64,000 bases of DNA from Dechloromonas sp. A34 (GTDB taxonomy: Bacteria; Pseudomonadota; Gammaproteobacteria; Burkholderiales; Rhodocyclaceae), in contig NZ_CP102486.1 of assembly GCF_026261605.1 (NCBI RefSeq), positions 310,001-374,000 of the forward strand, written 5' to 3'. A program made the position numbers and the translations under genes. The notes under the pieces were generated by a model. It saw nothing but the letters and a program-made list of their open reading frames with translations, was not told the DNA's origin and made no database searches. Positions 58,842-64,000 of this stretch are shown one piece after another. Position 1 is the stretch's first letter. The number at the start of each line of letters is the position of its first letter.

Positions 58842-58869
58842 CGGCGAGGCGATGAACCTCGCCGCTTTT
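58842..58869 (+). terminator. Intrinsic terminator after icmF
   Basis: CGGCGAGG (58842-58849) pairs perfectly with CCTCGCCG (58857-58864) around CGATGAA, then CTTTT. A near-identical copy is found at 61792-61820. Confidence 0.85.
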
Positions 58870-59002
58870 GCAGCTGGCCCCGCCAGAAGAGGCGTACCGC
58901 CACGCCGCGGGCACAGACGACAGCTTATAAAGTCTCTCGAGGAATGGCGGTTGAATTTCCTATTCTTTATGTCGGTCGTCAGGGTTTAGAATACGGGCCA
59001 CC

Positions 59003-60265
59003 ATGAAGAACGGATATTTATTCCTGTTGGCGTTGTGTCAGGCGTGCACTGCCGGTGCCGCGGAGTGGACCTGGTCCGGCTTCGGTACCCTCGGCTACGC
59101 CCAGTCGAATCAGCCTTACAAATACCAGCGCTTCATCGACGATCAGGGAACTTTTACCCGCGACAGCATTCTTGGTACGCAGCTCGACCTCAAGATCAGC
59201 CCGCAATGGGGGGCCACGGTCCAGGCGCGTCTCGCTCCGGCCGAGGATCACGACACTTCCTGGGATGCAACCCTGTCCTGGGCCTTTGTCTCCTGGCGTC
59301 CGGAGGATGACTGGCTGGTCCGCGTCGGCAAGCTCCGCCTGCCGCTGATGCTCAATACCGAGAACCGCGATGTCGGGGCGACCTATGAGTTTGCACGGCT
59401 GCCGGTCGAGGTCTATTCGATTGCCCCGACCACCGATGTCATCGGCCTCAGTATCAGCAAGACCTGGATGACCGGTCGTTTCGACTGGACGCTGGAAGCC
59501 TATACCGGCGAGATGGAAACCAGCGTCCGCTACTACGGGCGTGAGCGGAGGCTGGACTCGGCCACCCACGGAAGCTTTTTTATCGACATGGATGTGCGCA
59601 GTACCGGCCTGGTACTGACCGCACGCGATATCGACAATGTGTTCCGCGTCGGCGTGCACGAGGTCGACGCGCAGAACAAGTCCGGGGCGCTCCATGCCGA
59701 TCTTCCCTTCCGTTCGATCGCACCGGGCATCGGCTATTACGATGTGATCAACACGCGTCTGGTCGATAACGTCATCATCCCCGTGCAGACGCTCGGTGCC
59801 AGTGTCATTCTGCCTGGTGATGTCAAGCTGACCAGCGAATATGCCCGCATGCGGGTGAGCAGCGCCAGCGAGGGGCTTAGCCGCTGGGGGGCCTATCTTG
59901 CGTTGTCGCGGCAATTCGGCAACTGGACGCCTTACGTCTATTACGCGCGGATGAAGTCGCCTGACGGCGTCCTCGAAAAATACAAGGCGATCAACGGCAA
60001 CCGGGTGCCTGCCCTGCCGCCGCCTTACAGTGCTGCGGCAATCAACCAGTCGCAAAAACTGGCTGCGGACATTCTCAATCCCTACGATCAATGGACCGGT
60101 GCCATGGGCACTTCCTTCCGGTTGACGCCGACCAGCGTGCTCAAGGCCGAGTGGTCCCATACCGAAAGCGGGGTGGTATCCAGCTTCATCGATGCGCCGC
60201 GCGGTAGCGACAGCGCCAACCGACATATCAACGTCTTTTCGCTTTCCTACAGCTTTACGTTCTGA
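59003..60265 (+). CDS. Outer membrane beta-barrel (porin-like) protein
   Basis: 420 residues. A signal peptide ends near CTAGAAEWTW. The mature part alternates short polar and hydrophobic strands (WSGFGTLGYAQSNQ, LGTQLDLKISPQWGATVQARLAP, RVGKLRLPLMLNTENRDVGATYEFARLP) and finishes INVFSLSYSFTF with the C-terminal phenylalanine typical of outer membrane proteins. Closest in style to porins annotated as maltoporin/DcaP- or phosphate-porin-like. It pairs with the small PstS-like gene nine bases downstream. Substrate unknown. Confidence 0.82.
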   Translation: MKNGYLFLLALCQACTAGAAEWTWSGFGTLGYAQSNQPYKYQRFIDDQGTFTRDSILGTQLDLKISPQWGATVQARLAPAEDHDTSWDATLSWAFVSWRPEDDWLVRVGKLRLPLMLNTENRDVGATYEFARLPVEVYSIAPTTDVIGLSISKTWMTGRFDWTLEAYTGEMETSVRYYGRERRLDSATHGSFFIDMDVRSTGLVLTARDIDNVFRVGVHEVDAQNKSGALHADLPFRSIAPGIGYYDVINTRLVDNVIIPVQTLGASVILPGDVKLTSEYARMRVSSASEGLSRWGAYLALSRQFGNWTPYVYYARMKSPDGVLEKYKAINGNRVPALPPPYSAAAINQSQKLAADILNPYDQWTGAMGTSFRLTPTSVLKAEWSHTESGVVSSFIDAPRGSDSANRHINVFSLSYSFTF

Positions 60266-60274
60266 TCGGGCGCC

Positions 60275-60688
60275 ATGCGTAAGGGAATGCTCGCGCTGCT
60301 GCTGGTACTCCTGGTCGAGTCTTCGGGAGCTGCTGACGATGCGATTGTAGTGATTGCCTTTCCCGGCTTGCCCAAGGCCGACCTGCCAACTGTGCAGCGG
60401 CTATATACCGGCCGTATCGTCTCGATCAACCAGCAGTCGGCCATCCCGGTCAATCTCCCACCCGGCCATCCAGTCCGCAAGCAGTTTCTCGAAACCGTGC
60501 TCGGCCAGGACGAGGGGCATTACACCGGCTACTGGCTGGTTCGGCGCTACGTCGGCAAGGGGGCGCCGCCCCTGGAGGTGAGCGATATCGACGAGCTCAT
60601 AAGGGTCGTCCAGAGTACGCCGGGCGCTGTTGGCTACGTCCCGGTATCGCGCCTGCCGCGGGGCGCCAATGTGATCTGGCGGCGCTAG
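60275..60688 (+). CDS. Small PstS-like periplasmic protein
   Basis: 137 residues with a signal peptide (1-19). The mature 118 residues (VIAFPGLPKADLPTVQRLYTGRIVSINQQSAIPVNLPPGHPVRKQFLETVLGQDEGHYTGYW then TPGAVGYVPVSRLPRGANVIW) resemble the phosphate-binding-like domain of PstS cut to a single lobe. The LY/F-x-G and GAVGY motifs are typical. Such short proteins are often encoded next to porins or sensor kinases and are taken as periplasmic sensors, not full transporters. Function unproven. Confidence 0.7.
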   Translation: MRKGMLALLLVLLVESSGAADDAIVVIAFPGLPKADLPTVQRLYTGRIVSINQQSAIPVNLPPGHPVRKQFLETVLGQDEGHYTGYWLVRRYVGKGAPPLEVSDIDELIRVVQSTPGAVGYVPVSRLPRGANVIWRR

Positions 60689-60700
60689 GGTCTGTTACCC

Positions 60701-60745
60701 ATTCAGACTTCCAGCCGCTCGCTGCATACCCAGGAAATGGACTTC
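60701..60745 (+). pseudogene. Relic of a methylmalonyl/isobutyryl-CoA mutase gene
   Basis: Immediately after the previous stop, 60701-60745 translates as IQTSSRSLHTQEMDF, the conserved motif of B12-dependent acyl-CoA mutases. It aligns with icmF 58111-58155 ([15 protein letters not shown]) at 38 of 45 bases. No start, stop or further homology surrounds it, so it is a leftover fragment rather than a gene. Confidence 0.7.
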
Positions 60746-60860
60746 CTGTTCTGTCTTGTAGTGTCTTGTGCCAAGCTTGTACGCAGATGTGAGAATTCTC
60801 CCGCGCAGAAGCCGGCAATGGCAGAGGCGAGCCACGCCTAGTCAAATTTGGATATCTGGG

Positions 60861-61757
60861 ATGCCTACAACTTGGTCGATAGCAGTCTTCGCCCACAACG
60901 AGGCGGCCAACATTGCTGCCACACTCGAAAGCATTCGTGTTGTAGAAGACGGTATTACGATCCGGGTGGTTGTCTTGGCCAATGGCTGTATCGACAGCAC
61001 TGCGAGCATTGTTCGGGAGCTCGCTAGGCTGCACCATAATCTCCAGGTGGTCGAGATTCCGCTGGCTGACAAGGCGAATGCATGGAATCTGTACATCCAT
61101 GAAATTTCGGCAAACCCGTCTTTGAGTCTTGCCGAGATGCATGTTTTCATTGACGGTGATGTTCAGGTTGTCCCCGGTTCTTTGGCAGCCCTGGCGGCAG
61201 CGTTTGAGCAAGCGCCGACCGCAAACGCGGCTGGCGGCCTGCCTGTCACCGGGCGGGACCACGAAGCCTGGAGTCGGCGGATGCTGGCGAACGGGACGCT
61301 CGCCGGCGGGCTGTATGCGTTGCGAGGAAGTTTTGTCGAGCGTATTCGTCAACGCGGTATCCGTATCCCTCAAGGACTGATTGGGGAAGATTGGCTGGTA
61401 TCGCTCTTGGCAAAAAGCGATCTCCAGCCGCTGGCGGGCAATCACTATGCCGTCTTGCGAATTGTGTTTCCATCCGCTGCCGGATTCTCGTTTCGCTCGC
61501 TTGAACCCTGGCACCTGAAGGATTGGATTATCTACTTGCGCCGGCTTTGGCGTTATGCGTTGCGCGGTGTTCAATTCGAAATGCTTTTCGGATGGCTGAT
61601 GTATAAGCCTCCGGATGCCTTGCCCCCGAATGTGGAGCAGGTCTATCGCCTGGCGCTACCGCCATCGAGATTGAAATGGATTGGGCGAACTTCGCCCTTG
61701 CGTTTCCTCGCTATTCAGCGGATCAGGTCTCTGCGGACCAGGAAACCGCCAAACTGA
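60861..61757 (+). CDS. Family 2 glycosyltransferase
   Basis: 298 residues from ATG 60861; longer in-frame starts to 60768 give a poor N-terminus. It begins with the GT-A motif WSIAVFAHNEAANIAATLESI, then VVVLANGCIDSTASIVREL and the DxD-type metal motif D98-G-D100 in MHVFIDGDVQVV. A later GLYALRGSFVERI and IGEDWLVSLL fit the acceptor and catalytic regions. No clear membrane helices. The base composition is visibly lower in GC than the neighbours. It sits between a mutase relic and a copy of the icmF terminator, so it was probably acquired. Substrate unknown. Confidence 0.85.
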   Translation: MPTTWSIAVFAHNEAANIAATLESIRVVEDGITIRVVVLANGCIDSTASIVRELARLHHNLQVVEIPLADKANAWNLYIHEISANPSLSLAEMHVFIDGDVQVVPGSLAALAAAFEQAPTANAAGGLPVTGRDHEAWSRRMLANGTLAGGLYALRGSFVERIRQRGIRIPQGLIGEDWLVSLLAKSDLQPLAGNHYAVLRIVFPSAAGFSFRSLEPWHLKDWIIYLRRLWRYALRGVQFEMLFGWLMYKPPDALPPNVEQVYRLALPPSRLKWIGRTSPLRFLAIQRIRSLRTRKPPN

Positions 61758-61791
61758 TATCGGAATAGCCCCAAGTGGTTTATTCAGTTCG

Positions 61792-61820
61792 ACGGCGAGG
61801 CGATGACCCTCGCCGTTTTT
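61792..61820 (+). terminator. Intrinsic terminator after the glycosyltransferase (near-copy of the icmF terminator)
   Basis: ACGGCGAGG (61792-61800) pairs with CCTCGCCGT (61808-61816) around CGATGAC, followed by T residues 61816-61820. Apart from single-base changes it repeats the sequence at 58842. Confidence 0.88.
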
Positions 61821-61971
61821 CCATTGGGCTGCTCCGGCAAATGCCCACGTGCTAGCATGACGCCCGGAAAAATATCCGGCGACGCCAGGCAGGCGTCCGC
61901 CCGGCATAACGAATGGCCTGTTGCCCCGAACGCTCCGCTCGGCGGCCAGACAGGCGAAGTGAGGACATGCG

Positions 61972-64000
61972 ATGTGGTTGGGCATCATCATCGGGTTGTT
62001 GCTGGGGGCCGCCTTCGATTCGTTTGCAGCGGCCATGTTGCTGGCGGCGATCGGGGGCGTCGTCGGCGTGATCGTCGCGCGCCGCCGGGCGCTGGCTGGC
62101 GACGCTAGTCAGCCAGTGGAGTTGCAGCACGATGTGCTGGAACTCCAGCTGCAGATGCAGCAGGCGATGCAGCGCATCGGACAGCTCGAAAAGTGCTTGC
62201 AGCAGCTCGCGACTGCCGAACCGGCCGTCGAGCCGCAGGCCAGTACGGCCTTCGTGGAGCCGACCGCGGCCGCAGCTGACGAGGAACTGCCTGAACTCCT
62301 GCTGCCCGATGAAGATGAACTGAGCCGCCAGGCCCTGACAGCGACGGCCGCCGATGCCGTGCCGGCGTCCGCCATCGAAACCCTAGAACCCGGCCCGAGC
62401 CCGGTTCAGCCGCCGGAAGTGGCGGCGCACGCCGAAACGGCTGGAGCCCGAGTTGCCGCCTCGCACCCGGCCGCGGAGACTTTCGCCTACCGCAGCGTCG
62501 AGCTGGAAATGCCGGCCACACCGTCGTGGCTGTCCGAGTTCGTCGCCCGCTGGATAACCGGCGGCAATCCCATCGTCAAGGTCGGGGTTCTGATCCTCTT
62601 CCTGGGCCTGGCCTTCCTGCTCCGCTACGTCGCCGAGAACACCGTCGTCCCGATCGAACTGCGCTATGCCGGAGTGGCGGCCGGCGCGGTCGGCCTGCTG
62701 CTCTTCGGCTGGCGCTGGCGCGAGCGGCCGGACAACTACGGCCTGATCCTGCAGGGGGCGGGCATCGGCGTCCTCTATCTGACGACGCTGGCCGGCATGA
62801 AACTGCATCCGCTGATTCCGGCCGGGCTCGGGTTCGCCATCCTGATCGCCGTCGCTGCCTGTGCCGCGTTGCTCGCCATCCTCCAGGATGCCCTGGCCTT
62901 GGCCGTGGTCGCCGCCCTCGGCGGTTTCGCCGCGCCGGTCCTGGCCTCGACCGGCAGCCAGAACCATCTCGCCCTGTTCGGCTACCTGACGGTGCTCAAC
63001 CTCGGCATCGTCGCCATCGCCTGGTTCAAGGCCTGGCGCCTGCTCAACCTGGTCGGCTTCGGGTGCACCCTGTTCCTGGCCACGGCCTGGGGCGACAAGT
63101 ACTACCAGCCGGCCCTGTTCAAGCTGGCCGAGCCCTTCCTGCTGCTCTTCTTCGTGCTCTACGTGCTGATCGCCTTCTTCTTCGCCCGGCGCACGCTGGC
63201 CGATGCCGACCTGCCGGCCGGCGACTCGTTCGCCGACCATGTCCGGCAGGCGGCGCCGCAGGTCAGCTACGTCGACGCCTCGCTGGTCTTCGGCGTGCCG
63301 CTCGCCACCTTCGGTCTGCAATACCTGCTGGTACGCAGCTTCGAGAACGGCCCGGCCTACAGCGCGCTGGGCTGCGGGCTGCTCTACATCTTCCTGGCGA
63401 CGGCGCTGTTCCGGCAGAGCGGCCGGCGCTATGCCCTGCTCAGCGAGACGATGCTGGCGCTGGCCGTCATTTTCGGCAGCCTGGCGATTCCGCTCGGACT
63501 CGACGGTGAATGGACCTCCGCCGCCTGGGCGGTCGAGGCGGCCGGCGTTTATTGGGTTGGCGTGCGCCAGCAACGGGTCCATGCCCGGCTGTTCGCACTG
63601 CTCCTGATGTTCGGTTCGGCGGTGTTCTTCGCCCTCGAACTGCGCCCGGGCGGGGAGGCCAGCGTCATCGACGGCTCCTGGCTGGGCGGTCTGATGCTGG
63701 CGGCGGCGTTCTGGTGGGTCTATCGCCTGCTGCGCCTGGCACCGGCCGGCGGCCTGCATGCCTTCGAGCCCCGCTTGTGCCCCTGGCTGATCGCCGGCGG
63801 CTGCTTTTTCGTCGCCTTGCTGCCCTTCCTGTGGTGGCGTCTGAACTGGGCGAGTACCGCGCTGGCCTTGCTCGGCACGCTGGCGGTGTTCGCCGCCCGG
63901 CGACTCGCCGAGCGGACCTTGCTGGCCTGGGGTGGCGCCGGTCAGTTGGTCGCCGGCGCCCTCTATCTGACGACCTTGCATCGTGCCGATAGCGGCGTCG
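61972..64000 (+). CDS. DUF2339 polytopic membrane protein (3' end outside window)
   Basis: The frame starts at ATG 61972 (GAGG at 61961-61964) and stays open to the window edge, giving at least 676 residues. Two N-terminal helices (1-40) are followed by a Gln/Leu-rich coiled-coil stretch (VLELQLQMQQAMQRIGQLEKCLQQL), then a long Pro/Ala/Glu-rich segment. After that comes the DUF2339 signature WITGGNPIVKVGVLILFLGLAFLLRYVAEN and many membrane helices. The family is widespread in proteobacteria and its function is unknown. Confidence 0.9.
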   Translation, partial: MWLGIIIGLLLGAAFDSFAAAMLLAAIGGVVGVIVARRRALAGDASQPVELQHDVLELQLQMQQAMQRIGQLEKCLQQLATAEPAVEPQASTAFVEPTAAAADEELPELLLPDEDELSRQALTATAADAVPASAIETLEPGPSPVQPPEVAAHAETAGARVAASHPAAETFAYRSVELEMPATPSWLSEFVARWITGGNPIVKVGVLILFLGLAFLLRYVAENTVVPIELRYAGVAAGAVGLLLFGWRWRERPDNYGLILQGAGIGVLYLTTLAGMKLHPLIPAGLGFAILIAVAACAALLAILQDALALAVVAALGGFAAPVLASTGSQNHLALFGYLTVLNLGIVAIAWFKAWRLLNLVGFGCTLFLATAWGDKYYQPALFKLAEPFLLLFFVLYVLIAFFFARRTLADADLPAGDSFADHVRQAAPQVSYVDASLVFGVPLATFGLQYLLVRSFENGPAYSALGCGLLYIFLATALFRQSGRRYALLSETMLALAVIFGSLAIPLGLDGEWTSAAWAVEAAGVYWVGVRQQRVHARLFALLLMFGSAVFFALELRPGGEASVIDGSWLGGLMLAAAFWWVYRLLRLAPAGGLHAFEPRLCPWLIAGGCFFVALLPFLWWRLNWASTALALLGTLAVFAARRLAERTLLAWGGAGQLVAGALYLTTLHRADSGV

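Overview
The window is GC-rich, gene-dense bacterial chromosome. It has short intergenic gaps, many ATGA start/stop overlaps and no rRNA, tRNA, CRISPR array or insertion sequence that I can see. The gene content suggests a betaproteobacterium, most likely of the Rhodocyclales (Dechloromonas/Azonexus-like). Pointers are minCDE, a prkA-yeaH-spoVR cluster, an Etf/acyl-CoA dehydrogenase operon, actP, fused isobutyryl-CoA mutase (icmF), TonB-dependent metal acquisition and cyclic-di-GMP signalling. That placement is an inference from gene content, not from a marker gene.

Layout. 1-0.8 kb: 3' end of gltD with its terminator. 0.9-3.0 kb: a single 696-codon gene that joins a complete arginase to a complete ornithine aminotransferase. 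3.1-7.9 kb: prkA, yeaH and spoVR (stress kinase cluster). 8.0-12.5 kb: a three-TM/winged-helix protein, glmU, a small membrane protein and an EF-G-like GTPase. 12.7-18.4 kb: an HDOD protein, a BON protein, a Vgb-like propeller, and an OmpR-type response regulator with a hybrid PAS histidine kinase. 18.5-25.4 kb: a fatty-acid/acyl-CoA oxidation operon (acyl-CoA synthetase, etfB with a one-base frameshift, etfA, acyl-CoA dehydrogenase, ETF-quinone oxidoreductase), followed by yjcH-actP. 27.6-28.2 kb: a ribbon-helix-helix protein and an unknown protein, divergent from the next operon.

28.6-36.7 kb: a six-gene hydrogenase-4/complex-I-like membrane complex (hyfBCEFGI-like). Its large subunit has lost the NiFe cysteine ligands, so it looks like an Ehr-type complex rather than a hydrogenase. 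It is followed by a spermidine-synthase-like gene. 36.7-41.1 kb: a YkgJ-type protein, then on the minus strand a GIY-YIG protein, a hydrolase, a ClpX-like ATPase without a zinc finger, and minCDE. 41.3-46.1 kb: TonB receptor, DUF4198-like protein, NapH-like ferredoxin and a CcdA/TauE-like membrane protein, probably a metal acquisition or reduction module. 46.3-50.8 kb: TerC-family protein, gpmI and an M48 peptidase.

51.0-54.3 kb: a small membrane protein, then a PotD-like binding protein coupled through a 37-codon mini-ORF to a Cache-GGDEF diguanylate cyclase (resembling the NspS/MbaA arrangement). 54.3-58.9 kb: an AraC-type regulator divergent from icmF. 59.0-60.7 kb: a porin-like barrel and a tiny PstS-like periplasmic protein. 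60.7-61.8 kb: a relic of a mutase gene, a lower-GC glycosyltransferase, and a near-copy of the icmF terminator. 62.0 kb to the end: a DUF2339 membrane protein cut by the window edge.

The metabolic theme is catabolism of amino acids, fatty acids and branched acyl-CoAs feeding electrons to quinone, with acetate uptake, signalling genes and an extra ion-pumping complex nearby.
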